A stretch of DNA of 64,000 bases from the NCBI GenBank assembly GCA_963971225.1, contig OZ020269.1:93558865-93622864 (forward strand), read 5' to 3'. The translations under genes and the position numbers were made by a program. Within the stretch, counting starts at the first letter, position 1, and every line of letters starts with the position of its first letter. Under the pieces are notes generated by a model, which was given only the letters and a program-made list of their open reading frames with translations, did not search any database and had not been told where the DNA came from. This DNA comes from Melieria omissa (taxonomy: Eukaryota > Arthropoda > Insecta > Diptera > Ulidiidae). Below are positions 1 through 11,463 of this stretch, piece by piece.

Positions 1-430
1 ATGCGCGCTTCATGGTTGCCAAGTGGCGGCGCGCAATTTTCGTGGCTCCCCGTTTGGCAGATTGCCCACTAAGTCAGTGGTGGTGTGTGCAGCGGATTCG
101 CTTCGTTCTCGAATTGCAGTCGATGGATGCTGCCGCTAATTTCTGCTTTTCCGTTTGCGTTTGCGCGCGAAATCGATTTGCGCAAAGCCACAATGCAAAG
201 AAATACAGTTACAGGCAAACACACAACCGCGCGCAGATGTGGAGAATCATAGCAAAAAAAAAACAAATAGATTGCAGCAACTTAATTTTACTCTATGCGT
301 ATTTTTAAATCGCTCAATAAAAGTCAATTTAATTGTAGTTTGCATGGTAAATGGTCACATTGGACATTCAAGTTTGCTTTTAGTTTGCTTTGAGTTAATT
401 TAATTGCATTTATTTTCGTACGTTTGCAGC
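1..430. other. No recognisable gene; left-edge sequence
   Basis: The first 250 bases are relatively GC-rich, then AT-rich. Short open frames here show no codon bias and no recognisable domain. A 3' splice-like site (TACGTTTGCAG, ending 429) stands six bases before a donor-like GTGAGT at 436. Confidence 0.3.
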
Positions 431-889
431 GTGAGGTGAGTTTTTGTTAAATTTAAATTGCCGTAATTTGCTTTGTACACATTTGCTGTGAGTTCTCATC
501 GTTCAATAGTTTTAGTTGAATCTGCCCGAATATTTACAATGCTAATTTTTCTTTTATGGGTCAACAATTTAATTTGACAGTCAATCTAACAATTTAATTT
601 AATTTTGGAGAAATGCTCAAATAAATTGCAGTCAGACTGTAATTTGCAATAATTGCAATCAAAGAACCTGACAGAGGTTAAATTGAATGAACTTATGAGA
701 AGTTCAGAGGCCAAATTGAATAATTGCACTTTATGAGCACTTTTGGTTGAGATGTTTGTTTGCTTATTGATAAAAAATGTATAAAATTATTTACAAAATC
801 ATTATTGATTTAATTTTTTCAATTGTTATAATTTTTAAATTATTTTTAAATAATTATTTTTGTATTATTTTCTGATTCAAATTTTATAT

Positions 890-1118
890 ATTTTGGCTTA
901 AGTTTAAGTTAAAATGTTTAAAAATGTTTTTTGATCGATTTGATTTGATTTGATTTTTATATTATTTTTAAATAAGTATTTTTTTATTATTTTTAGATTC
1001 AAAAGTTTTAATTATTTTTTCAGATTCCAATTCGATCTATTTAGTATGAAGAGTTTTGGCTTAAGTTTAAGTTAAAAATGTTTAAAAATGATTTTTGATC
1101 GATTTGATTTGAAAATTA
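890..1118. repeat. Direct repeat pair, about 60 bp
   Basis: A segment at about 893-958 (starting TTGGCTTAAGTTTAAGTTAA) recurs at about 1055-1115 with few changes, including the TTGATCGATTTGATTTGA tail. It looks like a local duplication in AT-rich DNA. Nothing else is visible between 430 and 1480. Confidence 0.6.
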
Positions 1119-1479
1119 AAACAAAATAGGACCAGGAAAAAGCAGATAAATATTGCAAGAAGATTATTATTGAGTTAATCATTCAATTGATTAACTAAAA
1201 TAAAATAATTTGTACACTCTCTATAAAACCTAACTATTCATAATAGGTTTGAAATGTGGTCAAAAGCAATAAAGTTCTTAAGAACGCTTTACAGAAATAT
1301 TGTACCGTTTTAACTCAACAATGCCTTCAATCGACTAAATGTATTTGACCACAGAATTATGAATTCCTCTATTTTGTTTTTTTGACTGAATAATTTTGAT
1401 CAAATTTAAGTAAATAATTAAAGAAAATTTTTTAAAAACAATCTTCCACTGCAAAAAAATATAGGTCGGTAAGTAGACA

Positions 1480-2105
1480 AAACTTAGCTCATGGTAAACT
1501 AGATATCGGCCGAAGATATTCTGATACTATCGGACAGCCAATCCACTCTTAGGGCTCTGAATGCGGTTATAACAAATACTATCCTCAGTTGCAGCAATTC
1601 TCTAAATAAGACTGCCAAGCAGCTTCAAATTCGCGTATGCTGGGTTCCTCTCTGAACCCGTAAGCTTTGTACCCAAACGAGCTCTATACACGACACTAAT
1701 TTAAGATGGACTGAAGGCAATCCAAGTTTACTTAAACGCCAAATTTGGCCAAACATAAACCTTCGAAGTTTTGAAGAACTACTCTCACTAAACAGAGCCC
1801 AAATTAGAATTAGGATCGGTGCTATAACGGGTCACTACTCAATCAAAAAACTTCTGTCGCAGCTGCATGAACGAGGAAGAGGAAGAAAATATACCTCACC
1901 TTCTATACACCGGCTCTGCTTTATCCATAAGAAGGATGACGATAATCTAGGGGATGTAGCTAATAAGGCCATTCGTTGTCTACTAAGTTTCGTAAGAAGC
2001 TCCAATTGGTTTAATGAGTGAGGTTTTGGCTTGACCGCATGTGGTATCACAATAGGCTGTCTTCGCCTAAGTGGGCTCCTCAGCCACACCTACCTACCTA
2101 CCTAA
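1480..2105 (+). mobile_element. 3' end of RNase-H-bearing non-LTR retrotransposon, degenerate
   Basis: Broken frames recall the RNase H domain (SDSQSTLRALNAVITNT, after one frameshift) and a downstream cysteine motif (CRSCMNEEEEENIPHLLYTG). A 3' UTR with GTGGTATCACAATAGGC follows and ends in (CCTA)n at 2089-2104. The same 3' UTR recurs near 20690-20830 and 30500-30740. This copy carries the uninterrupted form of the site that is broken by an insertion at 30566. Dead, with several stops. Confidence 0.6.
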
Positions 2106-3900
2106 GTAGTCAAATACGCCCCACGCTTCAAAAATAATTAGACATTGATCAATAAATCGTTTGCAAACCTACACATTACTGTAAGAAATCACGAAGCCGA
2201 AGAAGATTGTTATACAATGTTTTGCAAAAAATATCTCACTCCGTCAGATATCTGCATAATTTATAACCTTAACCTTTGGGAAGATGGCTTCAAAAACTAT
2301 TTGGAACTCCTTGGCCACCTTGCGAAGATTTTCCCAGCACCTATGATCTTGATGGTTTCAAGTCAAGTGTCCATAATTTCTTTATTCAAAATTCATAATT
2401 GTTTTCATTCTGTCCCCTAACAAATAGATTCTTTCAGAACCAACGCAATGCCTTTCATTTCAAGTGTCGATCCAAATATTGTCGTCTTTTGAGTCTACAC
2501 CAGGTTTACTGCCAATATTCCCATCAGGCTCAGATGAATCACTTTTACTGTCTATTTTAATGTCCCCACTGGAAATGTCTTCATTTTCATATTAATCCTC
2601 TGAATTGTTATCCAAGACGTCGTTTACTAGTTCTTCCGAGTCAAAACTTGTGGATGCAATATAACATCAACAATTCCCAAAATTACACACAAATCGATAT
2701 ATTCCATTATATATAAACCAAGAATTGTTTTTACACGTCTATCAGCGAATAATTTCACATGCCATATGAAGAAACAGAGCCCAAATAACATTCACCATGG
2801 CATAGAAATGTTCGAAATTCCATATGTATCAAAGGTGATACAAAGGAGAGAATTATAAACTTTTCAATTTTCTCACGCCCTTTTTCTTCAAAAAGTGTGA
2901 AAGATGGTTTTAAACAAGCATAATCCCAACACAAACAAAGTCACAAGGAGTGGTTCAATTATTTATATCCTAGAAGATGTTATAGTAAAACAAAAACCAA
3001 ATGTATCATTTTTTATACAAAGCTCGATCCACGGTTAAAAACAAAAAATCATATGGATTGAAAGCATTAAATGATTTCCTTTAGTTCTGAAAAAAACTGG
3101 AATTCTAAGATTAGACAGTTAATTAATCTTTTATAATTGATTGGGTGCTCAAACTAAGCAACAAATTATAATAAAAAAATATATTTGTAGAAAAATTCAC
3201 TCATTCATTTCCTTGGTTGCCTAAAGATTTGGATTTCTCATATTAGAAGAAGAAACCAAATTGTTTATAAAGATATTTATATATTTATATTTTTAGACAT
3301 TTTTTATAATTAGCCAAAAAGTAATTATTTTTTTTTTTATAATTGAGAGCTCAAACTCAGCCAAATGGTCTGAAAAAGAATATAAAAAATTCATGGAATA
3401 GCAAAACAACTTATTTAATTTCTTTAGTTGTCTAAAGATCTGCATTTCTAAAATTAGAAAAGCAATAATTTTTAAAAATCAGAAAACGAATTATAATTTT
3501 TTAATTAATTGAGAGTAATAACTAATTGACTTGACTGAGAAAGAACATTTCGTTCAGTGGATACATACAAAAATATATACATACAGTTCATCTATGTATG
3601 TGCTGCGGAATGTATCTATTTATATATTTTCGAATTTACTATTATTTTATTTTATTATTATCGAAATTACTGGCATAGAATTTGAACTAATAACAATTGA
3701 TTTTTGAAAATGCATACTGAAGACTGTCAAGCGTTGCGTTGTCCACTCGAAATATATTTGTATATTCATTAATTTGTATATTGCGTTGGTTCTAAAGTTG
3801 AAAGTCAGGTTAAGATTATTGTTCTACCGCACCTAAGGTAGGTTGACGAAGAATTCAAAAGCTTTTTCTGAACAAATGTTTATTTTCATTCAAATAGAAA
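2106..3900. other. AT-rich unique sequence, no gene recognised
   Basis: The only suggestive piece is on the minus strand at about 2660-2440: an acidic, Ser/Asp-rich frame (SDSEELVNDVLDNNSED and on) with stops, reminiscent of the acidic N-terminus of piggyBac-type transposases. Downstream sequence does not confirm it. The rest is AT-rich without features. Confidence 0.3.
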
Positions 3901-3917
3901 GTAATTCAGAAAAAATT

Positions 3918-4262
3918 CAATGAACATTCTTTGTTTTCTCTCCTACGAATCCAACATTAAATTAATTACAACTATCGAAGTCACTCGAAATTCTAATGAA
4001 CGAATATTAAAATTTAAAAGAATGCTAAAGGTTAGAAGAATTTTAAAGAACAGTGTTCGTTGTCTTTCATACAGAGGGTACTTCCTTACTTACTTTCTTC
4101 AATGAACATTCTTTGTTTTCTCTCGTTGTACTATCGAAGTCATTAGAATTTTCAGAATTCAAAAACTTGAATGAACGAATGTTAAAAGTTAAAAGAATGC
4201 TAAATGTTAGAAGAATTTTTAAGAACAGTGTTCGTTGTCTTTCATACAGAAGGTACTTTTAA
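3918..4262. repeat. Tandem duplication, about 180-bp unit
   Basis: Two adjacent copies begin TTCAATGAACATTCTTTG (3918 and about 4099) and both end AACAGTGTTCGTTGTCTTTC then ATACAGA. They differ by small indels and substitutions. Short open frames across them are coincidental. Confidence 0.75.
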
Positions 4263-4559
4263 TAAATAAGAACACTCCAAGTTATTCGAATTTTATACTT
4301 TGTCATTTTGTAATTTCTTATCCTTATAAGAAAATTAAAATAAACAATGTATTTTAACCTAAAAAATGTTTTCAATTATCGTTTTATAATGTTCAACAAG
4401 AATGTCAAATATTTTCTTTACTTTATTTGTTATAGAAGTTTTGTGTAACAGTTATCGTCTGATCAAATAAAATAAAAAATTGCGTTAAAACAATGTGGTT
4501 TAAAAAAATTTCAAACAGCAAAAAACTCTAAGAAACACTATTTTTAACGTGAAACAATT

Positions 4560-4712
4560 AATAAAAATTTAATAATAAAAAAATAATAATAAAATTGTAT
4601 CATAAAAAATCAAAAAATTCAAATGATCCAAGTGTTAAAAAAAAGATAATAATAATAATAAAATCGTATTATAAAAAATCAAAAAGTTCAAATGTTCCAA
4701 GTGTTTAAAAAA
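4560..4712. repeat. Tandem duplication of about 75 bp with AAT tracts
   Basis: The segment AATAATAATAAAATTGTAT followed by CATAAAAAATCAAAAAATTC and AAATGATCCAAGTGTT is repeated once with few differences. A separate short repeat, TTCGCTATATCCTCATTCAA, occurs at about 4821 and 4960. Confidence 0.65.
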
Positions 4713-6012
4713 TTAAATGAAAGTTTTTATTTCTGATAACGTAGTTAAAGATATCTGCCAGTTATAGCTTAGTTATAACTTATCATAATTTTATAAAATC
4801 TTATGCAGAGCTTTGAAATTAGTTCGCTATATCCTCATTCAATATAAAAATAATTTAAATTTTACTGATACCGGCCTCTGACTGTCAGACCAAAGGTGGG
4901 TTTCTACTTTTTCTATTGACGCGAATTTTCGAATACCTAATAAAGTGTTACAGAATGTAATTCGCTATATCCTCATTCAATGCATGAAGTATTCAAATTA
5001 TATTGAAAACATTTAAATAGGTCAAGGTGTGAATTTTCGCGTGGCTATTCCTTTATTTTCCTGCTGTTTTGTAACAGCAAATAATTCCTAATATTTTCAA
5101 AACGCTTTATCAGCTCAGACATATGTGAAATAAACATTCTTTCCCGCATCACTGGCTGATACTTTTCGTATTATTTAATCAACGTCAATAGCCTGAGTTG
5201 TATAATCAATATTGAAAACAATTATAGAAATTTTTCAAGATGCAACTGATATCAATATTGTGCCGCAAAGTATTAATGAACTTTTAATGTGTCGGCCAAG
5301 TTGAATAGAATAAAATAGAATAGAATAGCTGAAGTGTTATCGCGGAACCAACTAACGGCATTTGTCATATATTTGCGAAATGGAACTTGCAGTCGTCTAG
5401 TGCAACTGTCACTTTTCGCCAGCAGGCCGACATGAGTCCGCCCACATTCACTTGTTCACCAATGGCAATCGCCATTTAAATACGCTCGAGGTGTCTTCAC
5501 TTTTCGCAGTCGGTTTTCGAATATCAACACCTTTCTAAAAATGCAGCGCCACCTCCTTTGCCAGACATTCGAACTTACTCGTTTTGTCCCTGAAATAGTT
5601 TCGATGAACTCTTTTCACCGTTTGCATCGCTGGCTTCGGTAATGGGAACGCGCCGCTCAACTGATTTCACAATCACTTTTATCGTTCTTTTTTCTGTGCT
5701 TCTCGTCCTCCAAACAGTCGCGCGAATCTTTTTTTAAATATGCAACACTTCGTTTAACGAGCACACCGCCACCACACCCACCAACACCAACACCATCAGT
5801 GCCGAATTGCAGTGTTCGAATTTCATTTTCGAAAATTTAAAAATATGTAGCAGTCGAGCACTCGAAACGCATTACATCATAGTCACTGAATGCATTTGAC
5901 GACAACTTTTTTCGATTCGATTCGATACGGTTTTTGCATAATTTGTCACTTCAAAACGCTTCCATTTTTGGGGGAAAGTCGCTGGTGTCCATCCGCAAAT
6001 GTTGTCTCTTAC
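4713..6012. other. Probable intron of the leftward gene; no exon seen
   Basis: Contains a (TAGAA)n-like run at about 5306-5329 and a less AT-rich block at 5340-5870 with several CpG and GC-box-like motifs, which could be regulatory. No coding sequence recognised. Confidence 0.3.
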
Positions 6013-6240
6013 CTTACGTTCCAAAAATTGAAAAGAAAAAACGAACTAAACGAACAAAAAGCACGTCCGTTCCAAAAACTCACAAGCAAGAACTCAACGA
6101 ACTAAAACGTTTTTGTTGTGCAAAAATTAAGATAAACGCACGTCAACCGAAACCTCTGAAGCCACAGCTGAACCTACGAGTGTATCTGAACAGACTACGA
6201 CCGTCGAGCGGCGCGTCGCACGCTTAAATACCCGCAGCGC
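6013..6240 (-). promoter_or_regulatory. Candidate promoter and non-coding first exon of a leftward gene
   Basis: Read on the minus strand, TATTTAAG at 6230-6223 lies in a very GC-rich block. Transcription would begin about 6200-6187, where TTCAGATAC resembles an initiator (the TATA-to-TCAGAT spacing of 43 nt is long). The following sequence has a fly 5' UTR character, with repeated GTTCGTTTAGTTCG and TTTTTGGAACG, and reaches a strong donor AAG|GTAAGAG with its last exon base at 6013. No long reading frame starts in it, so it would be an untranslated exon of a gene extending left. Confidence 0.35.
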
Positions 6241-6700
6241 GTCGCACGCATGCGGGAGGCGCCTCTGACTATGGGGAGTTGAGCAGCGGTCGCCGCTGAG
6301 CGCCGCTGAGCTGGGTGGGGTTGCTGAGCGACGGCGAAAGGTTTGTTGCCGGCGCGGAGAATTTGCCGGTCGCAGCGCGAGTGGGCAGAGCACCGAATCG
6401 AACACGTGTCCCAGAAGCGAAGGGTACGGCAGTGCGTCCGTTTGGCTCTGTGAATCTCTCACTGTGTGTGTGTAGAGCTAATTGCTGATAGCGATCTTGC
6501 AAAGCGCTGTCTGACTCTTCCTGCTACTACACTCTCGGAACAACTCGCGCGTTGGCGGCGCGCCGCCGAGTGGGAGAGCGCACGAAATTCGTTGCGGCCC
6601 AGTTGGAGCGAAAGTTCCTTTCTTATCAAAGTATGGTGAATTGGGCAAATTTCATGGGTGATGGGTCCGAAGATGCGGGCGGCGGATTTGAGCATCAATT
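6240..6700. other. GC-rich, CpG-rich upstream block
   Basis: This is the most GC-rich non-coding stretch of the window, with GCGCCGCTGAGC repeated in tandem at about 6291-6312, a short GT run (6464-6473) and several open frames that are by-products of the composition. It lies just upstream of the minus-strand promoter candidate and is best read as promoter-proximal regulatory DNA. Confidence 0.35.
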
Positions 6701-7029
6701 GTTAGTGAGCATAAATGGAAAGAAGCAAAACCAGCCGCAACACGCTTTAACTTTCTGTGAAACTCTGTGAAAAAGTCAGAACGCTTCATTTGTGGTGAAT
6801 TTCTTGTTGGGCCCATAAATGTTTGCAAATCGAAATGTATAGTTCTTCGGTTGATTTGCAAATCTTTGTGGGAAATGTTTGCTGTCCGTTCAAACTAAGT
6901 TGGGTCATAAACGAAATGGGTATCGTCCGGATTTTGTATGAATTGATGGTGTGTTCAATTTGCAGTGCCAGTTATGTTACAACTGAAAGGTTGGCAAGTT
7001 GTGGGAGTTAGGCAGCGATTACTGTATGA

Positions 7030-7680
7030 AACATATACTTTATCTGAGATTAGATTAGATTTATCAGGGGTTAATTGCACTGAGACCCCTACTGATACAT
7101 TGTCCCCTTTACAGATCGTTAGTGAACATCCCCTAGGCCCACCGACCTAATGAAGCTCAGTAACACACGGGGGTCCAGGTACTGGACATTGTCCTCCGGA
7201 AGCCAGTATGGCGTCGCCTCAGAAAACGAATGTCGTATGTTCCATTGGGCTTAGTAAGACATACGACATTTGTTTTCTAAGGCGGCGATGGGCCCAGGTA
7301 TCGCCTCGTGCTACGACAGACTGCTTCACCGCGCATTATGATCTGCTCCGGCGTTTTCTCTACCGCTCCGCAAAATCTGCAAATGCTTACCTGTTCCATA
7401 CCGATTGCATTCATGTGTTTTCTCAGTCTGCAGTGTCCAGTTAGAAGTCCAGTAATCTGTTTAAGCTGGATTTTCCTTAGCCTGAGGCACTTCTCGGTCC
7501 ATTTGGGATTATATCCTTTAATGAAGATTCTGGATTGTCTAAGACCCGGAACACTGTACCAGTGTTTTGAATTCCTGGTTCTTTCCTCGAGTCTTAGTGA
7601 CCCTGTTAGGTTGTTCCTTCCCAGACCATCTACCTCATTCCCTAGAATCTACATGTTGATCACAAAATGCATGATATGAT
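7030..7680 (-). mobile_element. 3' end of a non-LTR retrotransposon (minus strand), cysteine-motif region
   Basis: On the minus strand the frame reads QITGLLTGHCRLRKHMNAIG, then CRFCGAVEKTPEQII and RYLGPYWLPEDNVQYLDPRV, the conserved region downstream of RNase H in I/LOA-type elements. A 3' UTR follows and ends in TAATCTAATCT near 7060-7045, a typical simple-repeat tail. The frame is interrupted by the 76-bp palindrome at 7212-7287; without it and one ATGG duplication the frame reads straight through. Confidence 0.65.
7212..7287. mobile_element. 76-bp palindromic mobile element, copy 1
   Basis: Near-perfect inverted repeat: the left arm contains AGAAAACGAATGTCGTATGT, the right arm ACATACGACATTTGTTTTCT, and the outer ends are CGTCGCC and GGCGGCG. 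It is flanked by ATGG at 7208-7211 and 7288-7291. It splits a retrotransposon frame that is continuous without it. A second copy of exactly the same length, in inverted orientation, is at 52100-52175. Too small to encode anything; must be moved in trans. Confidence 0.8.
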
Positions 7681-7689
7681 CTCTGTGAA

Positions 7690-9230
7690 ATGATGAAATT
7701 TTGATTTTTGCTATAAACCAGGTATTTTCTCAATCAATAAATTAAATATAACCTTTTCTTTTGTGTGGATAGTCTCTAAGATTGAATTAATGAAAGGGGA
7801 CTCAACTTTGTTAGGAGATTGGCCCAGAAGTAGGTATTGGTAGGTATTGTTTAGTTCTCGGTCTTATATAGCACTTTTTTCTATATAGCATTGGTGATTC
7901 ATAGATTTCTTTACTCTGCCGGAGTATTGAGGTACATTTTGCTTAGTAGGGCAGGGCAATCCACAATCCCAGTTAAGACACCAAACAGAAGGAATTGGTA
8001 GTAAGTGGGGTCATTGATGATTTGCGTCGGTTTTTATGACATAACCCCATTCAAAATGATTTTCAACATCAACTCAACAAGTGAAAATCCCTTTCTATGG
8101 GTTATAAAATATCTTTTTGTTTTCATTCAAAATTGTATGAAATTAAAATAGCAATAAAAAATGTGTTTTTACTTTTCATCTCATGAGCACTGTGAGCATT
8201 AGAATCACAAAATATATAGTATTTTTAATACAGAAAAAATATAAAAAATATAAATAAATAAACACACATAATTGAAATTGTTCATCATTCAATATTGATT
8301 CGTTATTCTGCTACACGTAACTGCGACAATAGTTTTAATTGCTTTTCAGCTGTTTAGCCTTCGACTTCTTCAGCATTTAGCAAATATTTGCTAATTTAAA
8401 AGTCTCAGTCCAGTCAGCGAGCGCGAAATCGTTTAAATGTTTATTGATTTTTTTTCAAATAATTTCTGTAATTTTCTGTTTTTGACTGCTTGCCTTAACT
8501 AGATAATAACTATTGTATTTCGTGGGATATTGGTAATTGTTTTGTTTATTATTGGCACAATTAAAAGCGTCAAAAGGCGAACAATTCGCATTAAAGTGAG
8601 CAAATATTGTTGCATAAATATTGAACGCGTTCCGCGTGAAACCAGTCGGAAATTGAATGATCGTTTGGCACTTGGCTGCGGGTATTTTTAAATGTTGCTT
8701 TTGTTTCAATAGACAAACAGATTTTGGTTAAGCTTAAGTACAGAATATAAGTGAAAGCTGGACATAAATTTTGTTAGAATTCAGTAGGTTTCAGTCTCTG
8801 AAGTTCCATCTTCGGTTAATTTATAGGATTTTCAATTCCCATAAATGATATTCCGTTCCTTCACATACTGTGCGAAAAAAATTTGAAAAAATTTGGAATT
8901 CAGCTGATTAAAAACGATATTCAAAAACAGCTTTAAAGATTTAATATTTTTTTATTTTTTTATGTTTTTTTATTTTTTTATTTTATTTGTTTAAAGTAAT
9001 TCAGAAGATTAATACATAAGTTCGTACAGATTACTACAAAATGTAAGTGAAATATATAAATATCCTAGCTAATTAATTCATTCAACAGCAATTTAAAATT
9101 AATTTCGGAATAGGAAAAGTCTAAAACAAAAGAAATTTAGAGCAAATTTATTTGTTTTAAAGCTTTTAAAAATTGGGGCAAAAGAAGCCTAATTTGTTCT
9201 CTTGTTCCAAAGAGAAAGTGGCATGATATC
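7690..9230. other. AT-rich sequence without recognised genes
   Basis: Includes a T-rich low-complexity run at about 8946-8993 and a less AT-rich stretch at 8300-8710. An open frame on the minus strand at 8709-8455 has no recognisable features. Confidence 0.3.
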
Positions 9231-9391
9231 TTAACGATCTTTGCGGAATAAAAAAATTGATACGTCCGAGTAGGTAAGGACAGTCTATCACACCCCGTAA
9301 TAGGTTAAAGACAAAGGTAAGTGAGAGAATACTCCTCTTACCAGGGACGTAGCCAGAACTTGGTCATGGGGGGGTTTTAAAAATTTTTTGT

Positions 9392-9763
9392 TTGCCAATA
9401 CGTACACGTCGCGTCATCAATGGCAGCTGTCCTTGGTTTACTGCTGCAGTGAAACTGGCCCTAAAGAAGCGTCATGAAACCTATAGCAAATGGAAGAGAG
9501 ATCCAACTGACTACAATTGGGATATGCACCGTAGGGTTAGGAATGAAGCTGTTTCTATATTCAGAAAGTCCAAAAATAATTTCTTTAGCTCTCTACCGCC
9601 CAAGCAGCTTTGGAATAACCTGAAAAGTGTCGGAGTGTGCAGTAAAAATTCGGATACCTGTTGTCTTGACCCTGATGTACTAAATGATTACTTTGTTGCC
9701 AGTTCTGTGTCTAGCTCGTCTTGCTGCACGCCTAACCTGTGTTCGCGCACGGTCCTGCATTAA
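9392..9763 (+). pseudogene. Non-LTR retrotransposon fragment inside the hAT-type element
   Basis: An open frame of 123 codons starts RTRRVINGSCPWFTAAVKLA, then LKKRHETYSKWKRDP and FFSSLPPKQLWNNLKSVGV. The Trp-containing start, the ALKKR...Y..WK pattern and LWNNLKSVG match the linker between endonuclease and reverse transcriptase of jockey-type ORF2. No RT follows, so it is an isolated piece, captured or inserted. Confidence 0.55.
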
Positions 9764-9971
9764 AATCGTTGTAGATGTACGAGAGAACTGCTTGAGATTT
9801 TTAAACCATCACATTATTGGGGATTTCTCCATTTCGTTTTCAAATAAAACAAGCAATCAGAATTTTAACTATATTACAATTGAAACGATGTATGCAGAAA
9901 CTTTCCGCCCACCCTGTATAAACATTTCAAAGAATTCTAACACAATACAACCACAGATTCTTACTTATCAC

Positions 9972-10205
9972 AGTGGTGCCAGATCAGGAGATTTCCTCCT
10001 AGATTTAAGAGATTCTTGGCCTTTTAGGAGAATTTTTACGAGGAAGAATTGTTTGGGAGAAAGTTTAGGAGATATACATATATTTTATGTTACGGGATTT
10101 TTCGTATCCCTAGTGGATTTTTGAAAGATTTTTGGATAACGAAGTGTAATGTGTTGGGAACACTGGCAACAAAACATATTTTGTCAACTATTTTAAAGGT
10201 CAAAA
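9972..10205 (+). mobile_element. TIR element family AGTGNTGCCAGAT, copy A (right end not found)
   Basis: Starts AGTGGTGCCAGATCAGGAG and matches 34579-34800 over about 230 bp, including GGAGAATTTTTA, GGATTTTTGGATAACGAA-like sequence and CTGGCAACAAAA. The right half of the family is not recognisable here. Confidence 0.55.
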
Positions 10206-10377
10206 AAATTTAATAGTCAATAAAAATTTGTAAGCTTACAAAATGAATGCCCAATAGGGCATTTTGTGGTGGCTTATGTGACTTACTGCATTGGAAATTA
10301 ATATATTTCCCGATATTTAGTAAACATTTCATGAAATTTGGTGCACTGAAAGCGAAGTTATTGCAACTGAAGTGAAA

Positions 10378-11463
10378 GTATGTTTGTGTCGTCGTACAAA
10401 AATGAGCATCGAACAAAGGTCAAATATTAACTTTTGTTTTAAAAATATTTAAACTTTAACCGAAGCATTTAAATTAATGAACCAAGTATATAATGATGAT
10501 TGTTTATACTGTGCTGGAGTTCATAAGTGGTAAACGAGATTTAAAAACGATTGTCTGGTCATAAATGATGACTAACGTGTTAGCCAACTGAAATCCGCGA
10601 TCACCGCAGATTCCATCAAAACTTGGCGGTAATTCATACAAGATTAGATAAAATCTTCATTGAAATTCTTAAAATTGGATCAAATCCTCAAATTAACCAC
10701 AAATTTGATTATTTTCAATTACATGAAAACATATTTTGTTTAGAAATTTGTTTCATGTTTAAAATTGAATTATGTCATTTTGTATACAAAATACCTACCT
10801 GGGTGATCCGAGGCGCTTTTGCTGCCATTTTGAATAAAACTCACAATAAATTTGTTTTTACGTACCTAATTATGTGTTCAATAAACCCTCTGGAAAGAAA
10901 TCTTCTAATACTTTTCATAGTCGCAAAAGAAATCATTAATCGTTAGGCCTTTTTTCGAAAAACCAACTATCACCAGAGGAAGATCCTAAATATTGAAGTA
11001 TGAAAAAATTTATATATTACTGTATATTTATTGTGAGTTTTACTCAAAATAGCGGCGGAAGTGCCTGGGGTCATTTGAGTGAACGACATTGGTAAACGAC
11101 GTATACAAAAAACTTTGGTAAGGCGAAAGTTAAGCATCTCAATAGCATAAATTTATCACATTTTAACTGAATTTCGGCTATCGAAGGATGCCATCTCATC
11201 TATCGGCACTTGTTTTGACTGTTTTTTTTGTTCGAATTTTAACCATCAACCTCTCCTCGTTTTTACCTGATGCGGCACCGTACGACTTTCACCTTTTCAA
11301 AGAATGCATTTGCCGATGAAAAAAAGCGTTTTGAGAACGTAGAAACCATCCAAAAGGCTTGTACCGACATCCTGAAGGACATTTTGATCGACGAACTAAA
11401 CTTCTCTTTAGACATGTTTTTAGATCATACAAATCGCTGTATTGAGCCTAAACGAGACTATTA
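10378..11463 (+). pseudogene. mariner-family transposase remnant
   Basis: Frameshifted pieces include FVSSYKNEHRT near 10383, AITADSIKT near 10590 (compare IITADSIKTMHEL at 49370) and, at 11270-11463, a C-terminal end with RFENVETIQKACTDILKDIL and TNRCIEPKRDYF, preceded by a decayed catalytic-region motif (APYDFHLF). Many stops. A homologous 5' part occurs at 48364-49440. Confidence 0.55.

Noticed and set aside
2145..2420. Plus-strand open frame of 91 codons
   Set aside because: No ATG at its start, no domain, and no codon bias; it overlaps the antisense of a possible decayed transposase.
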